DNA from: Brachypterus glaber
Taxonomy: Eukaryota; Arthropoda; Insecta; Coleoptera; Kateretidae
Direction: 5' to 3'
DNA: 64,000 nucleotides
Assembly: GCA_958510825.1 (NCBI GenBank)
Contig: OY294044.1
Span: 86,846,895 to 86,910,894 of the forward strand
Every line of letters begins with the position of its first letter. Position 1 is the first letter of the stretch. Positions 28,248 through 39,187 of this stretch are shown here, in pieces. The notes beneath the pieces were generated by a model. That model was not told the origin of the DNA, made no database searches, and worked only from the letters and a program-made list of their open reading frames with translations. The position numbers and the translations under genes were made by a program.

Positions 28248-29054
28248 TACACAACCCCACAAAAAAAAAGGTCGAGACCCTTTGTATTTTTCGACGCTGA
28301 ATCTGAATCCGGGGTCAGAAAAACCCTAGACGTCTGGAATTCACCCCCGGACCCAAAAACTACCCTTAAAAGGAATAAAAAATTGAGTTCGAATTGAAGC
28401 CGTATTGGACGTCAAAAAAATTTCTACGCCCCTAAAGTTCACCCCCCGGGCCAAAAAAATCCCCCTGAGAAGGGTTGGAAAATTGAGTTTCGGATGCCAG
28501 ATGCTCGACCATGGTATACCTATATATTTTTCTACGCTGAATCCAAATTTGAGTTCAACAAAACTTCTATACCCCTGAAATCCACTTCCGGGCCCAAAAA
28601 CTACCCCCAAGAAAGGGTGTAAAATTGAGTTTCGGATATCAGATGCTCAACCATAGTATTACGATGTATTTTTCGACGCTGAATCCGAATTTGAGGTCAA
28701 AAAAAATTCTACACCCCCGGAATTAATTCCAGAGCCCAAAACCCCCAAGAAAGTTTGGAAAATTGAGTTTCGGATACCAGATGTCAACCATGGTATTCCT
28801 ATGTATTTTTTAACGCTTAATCGGAATTTGAGGTCAAAAAAATTTCTACACCCCGGAATTCCCCAAGAAAATTATAATTTTCCTTTCGCTAGGGCTCCTG
28901 CAGAAAAAGCAAAGTTATTATTTATTTGTTAAAAACCTGTTGTTATAACAATAACAACCATAAAAAAGTTCGCTGGCAAAAAAAATAAAAATACAAAGGA
29001 ATATCATGGTCTGTCTCAAGGGTCTCGACCTTTTTTTTGTGGTGTTGTGTTATA
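28248..29054. mobile_element. MITE of about 800 bp with internal tandem repeats
   Basis: The left end ACACAACCCCACAAAAAAAA, then AGGTCGAGACCCTT, is mirrored by AAGGGTCTCGACC, TTTTTTTTGTGGTGTTGTGT. Inside are about five units of 110-150 bp, each with TTTTTCGACGCTGAATCCGA, a GAGGTCAAAAAAA stretch, CCCCCGG and AATTGAGTTTCGGATACCAG. Open frames on both strands (28341-28610 and others) follow the repeat unit. Confidence 0.75.
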
Positions 29055-29496
29055 CATATTTCTTGTCGAGTTTCTTGTTTAATTTATTTAAATTAAAAAA
29101 AAAAATCTTCTTTTTGAACAAATAAGCTTATTTGTTCAATTTCTTATAAGAATACCATCAGAAACTGTTACATAAATTTACGAACCCTGCTGAAAATGAC
29201 GGATCTGTGCAGCTCTGTGCGGGTGAAAAAACAAATCCGTTTTGATATGTTTTAGACCCGCTACATCCGCGTTCACCCGTCAATTGCATTTCACCCGCAA
29301 TTTAGGATTAAAATCAGATCCGCAGAAGTCGGCAAATTTTTCATATCTACGCACCTGTTCAATAAACTATTTTTCTTTATACTTATATTTTTTTCCAGGT
29401 ATTTACATAGAGTTTGTATTATGGTTATATTACAATTTTGTTTAAAAAAAATACTTTATTTTAATTTCTTGTTGTTTTTTATTACCCAAAAAACCA

Positions 29497-29552
29497 TCAT
29501 TTTGATTTAGGCGTTCGGCAATTTTGTCGAATGCCTAAATCAAAGTAATGAT
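29497..29552. repeat. Hairpin with arms of about 22 bp
   Basis: ATCATTTTGATTTAGGCGTT, then CG, pairs with CG, AATGCCTAAATCAAAGTAATGAT with one or two mismatches; the loop is short. Confidence 0.65.
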
Positions 29553-30119
29553 CCAAATAAAATAAAAATATTTTTAATTTGAATAAGCCGCCATTATGGG
29601 TTTCTGGTGGGTGTTCTGTGCTCTAAACTAGTTTAGTCTATTATATCGGTATCGGTAAAAGTCTGTTATGTCATAACCGCCCAAGTATGGATTTGACTGT
29701 TATGTCAGCTCTTACCCGTCCAAATTTTGTGCCGGCTCATACCGGCCCAAATCTGTTTTTTTTATCTATTACAGCGCCCACCCATGTCTGACCATGCCCA
29801 TTTGATTGTATTCCTTATGCACAGTACAAAAATAGTTTTTAGATTTTGGACAATACAAAAATATACTTTTTAGGTTTTTAAATTTTGGACATTGAATCAA
29901 CAGTTTTTTAAAATTAAATCATTATTTAACGAACAGTAATTGGGTATGCATTTTCCAAAATGAATAAATTTGTAATTTCTATGTCTTCAATTAAAACATT
30001 TTTAACTTTAAAAACATATATCTCTATAAAAAAAATTTCATTTAACTTAATTAATTTTTCTATTTTACTATATCCGATATCACCAGGTTTGGACTTTTAC
30101 CAATATTTTCAGATTAGTA

Positions 30120-32738
30120 CCGTATTATGCAGACATTTTCGGACTGCGGCGGGTAAAAAGTATATCCAAGCGGAATACATACGATCCGTCAAAAACAGAC
30201 TTGGGCAGGTATAAAGCACACTTAAACTGATTTTTGCGGACGATATTTGCAGGTCTGGGCATACATAATTGACGGGTCAACGCGTACATGGGCGGATAAA
30301 CGCGGCCGTGTGCATTAACCGGAACTAAACACACCAAAACAGATACGCGCGGATATGCGACAATTTCAGACTTGGGCGGGTGTACGCCGACAATATTTTT
30401 AGATTTAGTACCGTCCTGTACAGACATTTGCGGACTATGGCGGGTCAAAAGCATATCTAAGCGGAATAAATACGATCCGTCAAAAACAGACTTGCGCAGG
30501 TATAAAGCGGACGATATTTGCTCTTCTGGGCCCACATAAATGACGGGTCAACGCGTACATGGGCGAATAAACGCGGTCGTGGTGCACTAACCGGAACTAA
30601 AACACACCAAAACAGATACGCGCGGACTTAGCTTGCCGACAAGAGCCGACGAAAAACCAGCCAGTTTACATCCGCGTATATGCGACAATTTCAAACTTGG
30701 GCGGGTGTACGCCGACAATATTTTTAGATTTAGTTCCGTCCTGTACAGACATTTGCAGACTATGGCGGGTCAAAAGCATATCGAAGCGGAATAAATACGA
30801 TCCGTCAAAAACAGACTTGGGCAGGTATAAAGCACACCTAAACGGATCTGTGCGGACGATATTTACTGGTCTGGTCTGGGCCCACATAAATGACGAGTCA
30901 ACGCGTACATGGGCGGATAAACGCGGTCGTGGTGCACTAACCGGAACTAAAACACACCAAAACAGATACGCGCGGACTTAGCTTGCCGACAAGAGCCGAC
31001 GAAAAACCAGCCAGTTTACATCCGCGTATATGCGACAATTTCAGACTTGGGCGGGTGTACGCCGACAATATTTTTAGATTTAGTTCCGTCCTGTACAGAC
31101 ATTTGCAGACTATGGCGGGTCAAAAGCATATCGAAGCGGAATAAATACGATCCGTCAAAAACAGACTTGGGCAGGTATAAAGCACACCTAAACGGATCTG
31201 TGCGGACGATATTTACTGGTCTGGTCTGGGCCCACATAAATGACGAGTCAACGCGTACATGGGCGGATAAACGCGGTCGTGGTGCACTAACCGGAACTAA
31301 AACACAACAAAACAGATACACGCGGACTGCTGGTTTACACCCGTGTATATACGGCAATTTCAGACATGTGCGGACTGTGGCGGGTCAAAAGCATGTCTAA
31401 GCGGAATAAATAAGATCCGTCAAAAACAGACTTGGGCAGGTATAAAGCACACCTAAACGGATCTGTGCGGACGATATTTGCTGGTCTGGGCCCACATAAA
31501 TGACGAGTCAACGCGTACATGGGCGGATAAACGCGGTCGTGGTGCACTAACCGGAAATACAACACAACAAAACAGATACACGCGGATTGCTGGTTTACAC
31601 CCGTGTATATACGGCAATTTCAGACATGTGCAGACTGTGGCGGGTCAAAAGCATGTCTAAGCGGAATAAATAAGATCCGTCAAAAACAGACTTGGGCAGG
31701 TATAAAGCACACCTAAACGGATCTGTGCGGACGATATTTGCTGGTCTGGGCCCACATAAATGACGAGTCAACGCGTACATGGGCGGATAAACGCGGTCGT
31801 GGTGCACTAACCGGAACTAAAACACACCAAAACAGATACGCGCGGACTTAGCTTGCCGACAAGAGCCGACGAAAAACCAGCCAGTTTACATCCGCGTATA
31901 TGCGACAATTTCAGACTTGGGCGGGTGTACGCCGACAATATTTTTAGATTTAGTTCCGTCCTGTACAGACATTTGCAGACTATGGCGGGTCAAAAGCATA
32001 TCGAAGCAGAATAAATACGATCCGTCAAAAACAGACTTGGGCAGGTATAAAGCACACCTAAACGGATCTGTGCGGACGATATTTACTGGTCTGGTCTGGG
32101 CCCACATAAATGACGAGTCAACGCGTACATGGGCGGATAAACGCGGTCGTGGTGCACTAACCGGAACTAAAACACAACAAAACAGATACACGCGGACTGC
32201 TGGTTTACACCCGTGTATATACGGCAATTTCAGACATGTGCGGACTGTAGCGGGTCAAAAGCATGTCTAAGCGGAATAAATAAGATCCGTCAAAAACAGA
32301 CTTGGGCAGGTATAAAGCACACCTAAACGGATCTGTGCGGACGATATTTGCTGGTCTGGGCCCACATAAATGACGAGTCAACGAGTACATGGGCGGATAA
32401 ACGCGGTCGTGGTGCACTAACCGGAACTACAACACAACAAAACAGATACACGCGGATTGCTGGTTTACACCCGTGTATATACGGCAATTTCAGACATGTG
32501 CAGACTGTGGCGGGTCAAAAGCATGTCTAAGCGGAATAAATAAGATCCGTCAAAAACAGACTTGGGCAGGTATAAAGCACACCTAAACGGATCTGTGCGG
32601 ACGATATTTGCTGGTCTGGGCCCACATAAATGACGAGTCAACGCGTACATGGGCGGATAAACGCGGTTGTGGTGCACTAACCGGAACTAAAACACAACAA
32701 AACAGATACACGCGGACTACTGGTTTATACTCGCGTAT
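30120..32738. repeat. Satellite array with 870-bp higher-order repeat
   Basis: The basic unit contains GCGACAATTTCAGACTTGGG, CAAAAACAGACTTGGGCAGG, TATAAAGCACACCTAAACGG, ATGACGAGTCAACGCGTACA and GGTGCACTAACCGGAACTAA. Units of about 350, 320, 260 and 290 bp alternate. The block 31021-31890 repeats at 31891-32738 with an 870-bp period and very few differences. The array resumes at 43901-44140 beyond the LTR element. Long frames on both strands reflect the unit and show no codon-level conservation I can see. Confidence 0.85.
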
Positions 32739-35042
32739 TGTACCGCGTTTTCCTTTCTAGAATAAGTAAAAACTAAAAAATTATCAGGCGCTGCCCTGGT
32801 TACTTATTATAGAAAAGAAAATGTACGGTTGCGATCGGCTAACTGGCATCAGTACGGGCACAGGGGTTCATGGATTAAAAATTATGATAATAAGCTTAGT
32901 TTAACACCTTGGGCGCCAGAATCTTGTAAACATACATGTGCTTGGCAGTTTATGTGTTAAGATTCAAACACATAAAAAATAATGTACTAGAATATTAATT
33001 ATCTTTTACAGCATGTATAAACCTGAAAAATAACTATGATTTGAATAGATTTGTATATCTTGTGTTGATTATAATTTAAACAAAAACTCAAATATGTGCT
33101 GTTACAATGTTTATTTAAAATGACAAGTAGACAACTTTAATTAATCATATTAATTAAAATAAAATTATAAATTACCAAAAGTATGGTGAAAAGACCCCAT
33201 TGCGAAATATAAAAAAAAATGTGGTGAACTACCCTATTGCAAAAATGTTAAAATATGTATACCAAAATTATTATGGTGAATAACCTAAATAAAAACAGTA
33301 ATATAAGGTATGTGTTAATAAGTGAAAAATAGTAATCTAGGCGTACTGCCCAAAGTTGCAACTTTGTTTACAAACCAACCTAGAATATTCATAATAAAAT
33401 AGAGCACCTTAATAAATATTAAAATATGAGAACTTGGATATTTTACCAAAAATAAATATAGTAAACCGCATTTTCATTATTTACACTAAAACTATAAAAA
33501 CCTGTTAATTAAAGTTGTCCCTGGAACGACCAAATACGTTGTCCCACTCCCTGATGATGTACGTCACTGTGCAGAACATTTCCTTGTCCTTGCCTTGAGA
33601 ACTCCTTACAAATTTGAACACGTTTGAAACTCAAACGCTTGAGGATCCATTGAAACGTTTGTAAACCTCTTGGCTTAAAAACGGTACTGCAATTTACTGA
33701 ACATCTTGAAAAATCTTGAAAACTCTTGAAAACTAATGTGGAAAATTGAAGAACACCTCAATGAAAATTGAAGTTAAAGTTGAAATGGAAAGCTTCGCCA
33801 TCGATACTCGTAAAATTTGAGATAACGGTAACGTTGTAAAATATAAAAGCTTCACCAACAATATTCATAAAATTTGGGATAGAGGTATCGTCAAAACATT
33901 CGAAGAACGTTAGAACAGAAATGGAAAAGCTTCACCAACAATCTAGAAAGAAAGAACAGCGACTTTAGAACTCAGCCATCGATATGAAAAATCGAAATCC
34001 GTAATTAGATTTAAAATAAACTTACCCAGTCCAAAACTGAATCAATTGGAGCAGTAAGTGCTGAATACTAGAATACTCTGCAGCCTGAAGCCTTCATCTG
34101 TACGCCTCTAATGAAAATAAAGAAAACAACGTGTTAAACACTTGTAACTTAGGTAACCAAAAAGCGACTTACTTTGAAAGATGAATATTGTGGAATTTCC
34201 ATTAAAACTGCTTGAACTAATTACGTAGGATTATGCTACACTTCATTACAAACTTATTGCAACATTTTTACACAAACATAAACCACGGATGGTTTCACAA
34301 AAATCAGATTCTGATTTTACGACCTGAACGCCATTGCTTGTCGTTTTGAAAAAGAACGCCACTCCCTTCAACTCCGGCAAGGTACAAAACTCCCCCCGTG
34401 GCGAAACTTGGAACTACGAACAACAAATCGATTATGAGGGTAGGCAACACAAAAAACATCTATTCATAATCCCCATAATACTTGAAAATAAAGAAAAAGA
34501 ATACTCTAAATAAGTTTAAAATGCCTAGCCATACATCTAACAATCGTTTCATATGGTTTAAGAAATGATACGACGAAAATAAACCAACTTGAAGTCATCA
34601 GCTGACCATGCAATGCATACTGTATACCTGAATGCGGGTAGAAGTAAAACTAACCTCAAAATTAGGTAAACAATCTTTGATAATGATTTTATCCGACTTC
34701 CAGAAGCTTTAGCTGTGATTAAAAAGGTAAGACTAGCTGAAAAACATCAGTAGCTAACTCAAGTACTGAATGTAGTAGATTACTAGACGTTTGTTATTAT
34801 ATTTTAGGCTATCAAAAGTAAACACCAAAAATAAGACAAATTCTGTAATAAAAGAAAAATGACCCAGCAAATGGAATCAAGGACCATCGCAAGACTTCCA
34901 CAAGACCATACAATAAGTCTGTACTCAATCTTATATGTGCAAATAGAAAGAAATACTAACTTCTGAAAAAATGGTAACATCGTATGATTACGTGACACAG
35001 ATCAGGTAATCTTTAAAAACAGTGGCAGTCATAACTGCTACA
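32739..35042 (-). repeat. 3' LTR of the retrotransposon
   Basis: 2304 bp, starting TGTACCGCG and ending CTGCTACA on the plus strand. LTRs over 2 kb are long for this class; Ulysses-type elements are a known case. Internal short repeats occur near 33785-33945 (AAAGCTTC(A/G)CCA and related). The 34804-34998 open frame recurs in the other LTR but has no recognisable product. Confidence 0.9.
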
Positions 35043-35875
35043 CAGCCCTCCTCCGAATAAATAAAAAATATTTATTCCCAAAAATATTTTTTAACCCAGA
35101 GTATAAACTCCAATAGTTAACTCTAAATAGAACATTACAATATCACAAAGAATAACCCCGTAACCAAAAAAATTACTCCTAACTTATGCTACTAGCATAT
35201 TCTGATTCTGTAACCAAAAACTATTAAATTTACTTATTATTTATTGTAGCTTTATTCCCCTTTCCGAATATATACAAAAATAAAAATATTTATTTATTTT
35301 TCATTGCATTTCTATCCAATTTTTATGAATCAATATTGAATCAATGTTTATTGAACTTGTTATTGAATGCATTTTTATTGAATTTTTAGTTAAGCCTGAT
35401 ATCTACGCGTACCACACGCCTATTTACTAGGGACAAATCCATGAATTGACAAAATCGAGTTATAGTTACACAATCGGGAAGTTACATAATCGGGAAAATT
35501 CTTATTAACTAAAATTCAACAACAATGACTTTTTAATATCAATAATCCTTATTATTGACACTAAGTCCAAAAACTTTTTAGTCCATAGTTTTGACCGTTA
35601 TTAACCTTTTAATTTTTCAGGTATTCTAATCAAGATCTCAATCAAAACTGAAGAACACTCACTCTACACCCATCTACTAAAATGTCGCAGCAATCAGTTC
35701 TAGACCTGATCCCTCGAGCATCAAAGAAAATATTTTTTTTTTTTTTCAATATTTGACTTTATTTTATTTAAAATAAAATTTAACTATTTACACTTGACTT
35801 TTACTCACTCTTAGCTAATATTTACAATTAACGGTTTTATTTTTCTTTCTGAAATTTAAAAACTCATGCATGCAG
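35043..35875 (-). other. Region between pol and the 3' LTR
   Basis: No ORF. It contains a near-duplicate CAATCGGGAAGTTACATAAT, CGGGAAA and a poly-T run at 35737-35747. An envelope gene is absent. On the minus strand this is the 3' untranslated part leading to the polypurine tract. Confidence 0.6.
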
Positions 35876-38800
35876 TTATCCGACGGATACATCACTATTC
35901 GAACCCAAATATTTCTTAAGATCTTTAACGTGCCAGTCTCCAATGGATTGACCGTTTTTATCCTGTAACACATAAACCAAATTTGACTTTTTACCTATTA
36001 TCTTACATAACACGTACTTAGGCGCTAATTTTGACGCAAAATAATTTACTGCGCTGGAAAGAACTTTATTTCTTTTCCATACCTTCTCACCTATCGTGAA
36101 CGTTACGTCACGCTTTCTAAGGTTATAGGCTCTTCTATTTCGCTCGTATGCTTCATGCAATTTAGTTTTTACATCCGCAAAAATGTCTTTTAACCCAACT
36201 AAATCCTTAAAATACATTTCCCGAGAATCCGGTTCCAACTCAACGTCTTGAGTGGACGAAACTTTGCCATAGTAAGCCCCTGTTAAAGGTACGATTCTTC
36301 CAAAATTGAGAAACGCCGGCGAATGTCCGTGGACCTCATTAACTGCGGTACGAAGCGCAAGACCTATTTTACCTATATTTTTATCCCATTCCCGGTGATT
36401 TTCTTTTATATAAGACCTTATCGCCGTTTCTACCGTTCGATTCTGTCTTTCTGTAGGATTTACTTGTGAATGAAATTTGGCATTGTACCAGATTTTTTGA
36501 ACTTGATAGTCGTCCGCAAGCTTTTTGAAAGCTTTCCCAGCAAACTGAGTACCATTATCGACAATAATGTACTGCGGTACGCCATATATTAAGAACACCT
36601 GATTTTCTATAAATTTTATTACACCTTGAGCAGTAGCTGTTTTCAAAGGTTGTAAAAGTGTATATTTTGTGAACCAATCAGATACTACTAATAAATAACA
36701 AAACCCTCCATTCGATCTAGGTAATGGACCTATAAAATCTGTTGAAATACACTGCCAAGGGAAACTAATATTCTTTTCTTTACCCATCAACCCATGACGT
36801 GCATAATTCGGAACCTTTTGTTCAGCGCAAATTTTACAACACTTAACATATTTCAAAATATCTGATCTCATACGTGGCCAAAAATATTCTTGTGATACCC
36901 TATTAAAAGTTTTATAAAAACCCATGTGAGCTGCTAAAGGATCATCATGACATTCTTTCATAACAAGCACCCTACAGAGTCTCGGAACCAACAACTTCCA
37001 CTCTTTAATATTCGTTTTAATACCTAAATTAGAACGATCAAATTTATATATTTTATCTTCTACAATTCTATACTCTTTATATTGATTTGGACTCTTCAAT
37101 ATCTTTTCTCTTAATGAAACATAGTACTCATCTTTACCATACTGTTCCGAATCAAATGATATTAAATTAACTGACGGAAATACTGGTTTTTCTGGTTCAA
37201 CTTCTTCAAAAGCCCTACTTAATGCATCTGGAACTACTTGTAAACTACCCTTACGATATGTAATATTCATGTCATACTGTTGGAGTTTAACCGCCCATCT
37301 AGCAATTCTTCCTGTCGGGTCTTTAAAATTTGCTAAATACTTTAAACTAGAATGGTCTGTTATAACATTAAACCTAACTCCTTCAATAAATCCCCTGAAA
37401 CGATCAATCGCGAATAAAAGAGCTAAACATTCTTTTTCACCGGTGCTAAAATTTCTTTCTGATCTTGAGAGAGTTCTTGAGGCGTATGCAATAACCTTTT
37501 CCTTTCCCTCCTGAACCTGTGTTAACACTGCTCCCAAACCTACATTACTAGCGTCACATTGTATGGTGAAAACAAGGTCGTACCTAGCACTGGTTAAAAC
37601 CGGAGCTGAAACAAGAGCTTCTTTTATTTTAACAAACGCGACTTCAGCTTCATTATTCCATTTAATTGGTTGTTTCTTTCCTAAACCTTTCAGCAAAGCA
37701 TTAAGTGGTGCTACTAACGTTGCAAAATTTTTTACAAACCGTCTGTACCATGAACATAACCCTATAAACCGTTTAATCTCTGTAGTTGTACTAGGACGTT
37801 TATAATTTAACATATCCTGTACTTTTTCTATATCTGTGCGTAACCCTTCTCTATCCAAAACAAAACCCAAATACTTTAATGATTTTCTAAAAAATTTACA
37901 CTTATCAAAATTTATTGTAAGATTAGCTTCTTTTAAAATACGATAAACCTCTTTTAGCAGACGTATATGTTCTTCAAAACTAGATGATACTATTATTATG
38001 TCATCTAAATATACAAAAATATATGGTTCAAAGGCAGCACCAAACAATTTATCCATCAATCGTTGTTGCCTTTGCGCCGCGTTAGCCAACCCAAAACACA
38101 TACGATTAAAGTGAAATAGACCATAGCCAGGTACAGTGAAAGCGCATTTTTCCTTTGACCTTTCAGTCAGTGGAATCTGCCAAAAAGCTTTTTTCAGATC
38201 GATTGTAGAAATATATCTCGCCTTACCAAGCATACTTAAAATTCTATCAATTTTTGGTAATGGATAAGAATCCTTCTTTGTTTGAGCATTTAATTTTCTA
38301 CCATCGAAACAAAGCCTATGCGATCCATCAGATTTTTTCACTAACAATACCGGACTATTATAATCGCTATTCGAAGGAGAGACTACCCCTTGTGCTAACA
38401 TATCTTTTAATTCTTTAACTAAAATTTCTTGCATATACGGAGACATTTGGTATTGTCGCATTTTAAAAGGTTTGTTATCCCCAGTATCAATATCATGTTT
38501 CATTATATGAGTACACCCTAACTTATCTTTTTTTAGTTCTTTGAACAAATCTTTAACTTTATTAGCTAAATGTTCCTGATCACTACTTAACTCTAAAATT
38601 CCAAATTCATTACTAGAATTAATACTATTTATTTCTACTTTATTCAAAAATTTCCAAGAATTATTTTCGAAACTTAGAGATATAGAAAATTGTTTCAAAA
38701 AATCTACTCCAAAAATAAATTCTGTTTGCAAAGTCGGTACTACTAAAATTTTTAAAACATTTACTGTATCATTGACTGTAATTGGTAACTCCACAAAACC

Positions 38801-39187
38801 TAAAACTTTTTGATGTGCCTTATCAGCCGTAGTTACATATGGTATACTACTATTACAAATTTCTAAATTTAAACTTTTAATCAAACTAATTCCCAAATTT
38901 CCTATAACTGAACAGTTAGCGCCAGTATCTATTAATGCTACTATTTGCTTATTAGCGATACTTGCTTTTATATAAGGCCTATTATCATTTGGTAAATTTT
39001 CAAAAGGATTTAAATTTACTAAGGAAATTAAGTGATTTTTATAAAATGCTTTTACTTTTTCTAGCCAAATTGTCCAATTGAACCAATTGTCTTCGTAGCT
39101 ACTAGTTATCTTACTATCAGGTATGGCCTTATGAAGTAGTGAGCGTCGGCCGGGATTTCCCACTACTGCTCTACATTTTTTTGACAA
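35876..39187 (-). CDS. pol: Pol polyprotein: protease, reverse transcriptase, RNase H, integrase
   Basis: The frame is 1103 codons, in the -1 frame relative to gag. Domains in order: aspartic protease with ALIDTGANCSVIG (D near residue 87); reverse transcriptase with LPKIDRIL, FGLANAAQRQQRLMD and the catalytic YLDD at about 393-396; RNase H with TIQCDASNVGLGAVL (D545) and the ITDHSSLKYL block; integrase with an HHCC zinc module (CKICAEQK near its end) and the D,D,E core in CISTDFIGPL, IIVDNGTQFAG and NPTERQNRTVE. The C-terminus has a GPY/F-like module and no chromodomain. This domain order (RT-RH before integrase) places it in Ty3/Gypsy. The first codon (TTG, 39187) lies just after an in-frame stop, consistent with entry by frameshift and not by independent initiation. 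No internal stops, so it may be active. Confidence 0.93.
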   Translation of the reverse strand: MSKKCRAVVGNPGRRSLLHKAIPDSKITSSYEDNWFNWTIWLEKVKAFYKNHLISLVNLNPFENLPNDNRPYIKASIANKQIVALIDTGANCSVIGNLGISLIKSLNLEICNSSIPYVTTADKAHQKVLGFVELPITVNDTVNVLKILVVPTLQTEFIFGVDFLKQFSISLSFENNSWKFLNKVEINSINSSNEFGILELSSDQEHLANKVKDLFKELKKDKLGCTHIMKHDIDTGDNKPFKMRQYQMSPYMQEILVKELKDMLAQGVVSPSNSDYNSPVLLVKKSDGSHRLCFDGRKLNAQTKKDSYPLPKIDRILSMLGKARYISTIDLKKAFWQIPLTERSKEKCAFTVPGYGLFHFNRMCFGLANAAQRQQRLMDKLFGAAFEPYIFVYLDDIIIVSSSFEEHIRLLKEVYRILKEANLTINFDKCKFFRKSLKYLGFVLDREGLRTDIEKVQDMLNYKRPSTTTEIKRFIGLCSWYRRFVKNFATLVAPLNALLKGLGKKQPIKWNNEAEVAFVKIKEALVSAPVLTSARYDLVFTIQCDASNVGLGAVLTQVQEGKEKVIAYASRTLSRSERNFSTGEKECLALLFAIDRFRGFIEGVRFNVITDHSSLKYLANFKDPTGRIARWAVKLQQYDMNITYRKGSLQVVPDALSRAFEEVEPEKPVFPSVNLISFDSEQYGKDEYYVSLREKILKSPNQYKEYRIVEDKIYKFDRSNLGIKTNIKEWKLLVPRLCRVLVMKECHDDPLAAHMGFYKTFNRVSQEYFWPRMRSDILKYVKCCKICAEQKVPNYARHGLMGKEKNISFPWQCISTDFIGPLPRSNGGFCYLLVVSDWFTKYTLLQPLKTATAQGVIKFIENQVFLIYGVPQYIIVDNGTQFAGKAFKKLADDYQVQKIWYNAKFHSQVNPTERQNRTVETAIRSYIKENHREWDKNIGKIGLALRTAVNEVHGHSPAFLNFGRIVPLTGAYYGKVSSTQDVELEPDSREMYFKDLVGLKDIFADVKTKLHEAYERNRRAYNLRKRDVTFTIGEKVWKRNKVLSSAVNYFASKLAPKYVLCKIIGKKSNLVYVLQDKNGQSIGDWHVKDLKKYLGSNSDVSVG

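Noticed and set aside
30125..32677. Overlapping open frames of 60-136 codons on both strands in the satellite
   Set aside because: They repeat with the satellite unit, exist on both strands at once, change with unit truncation and resemble no domain. Their openness follows from GC-rich repeat composition.
34804..34998. 64-codon frame present in both LTRs
   Set aside because: Duplicated only because the LTRs are; no homology, and short enough to occur by chance.
37269..37805. Plus-strand frames inside pol
   Set aside because: Antisense shadows of the conserved minus-strand pol reading frame.
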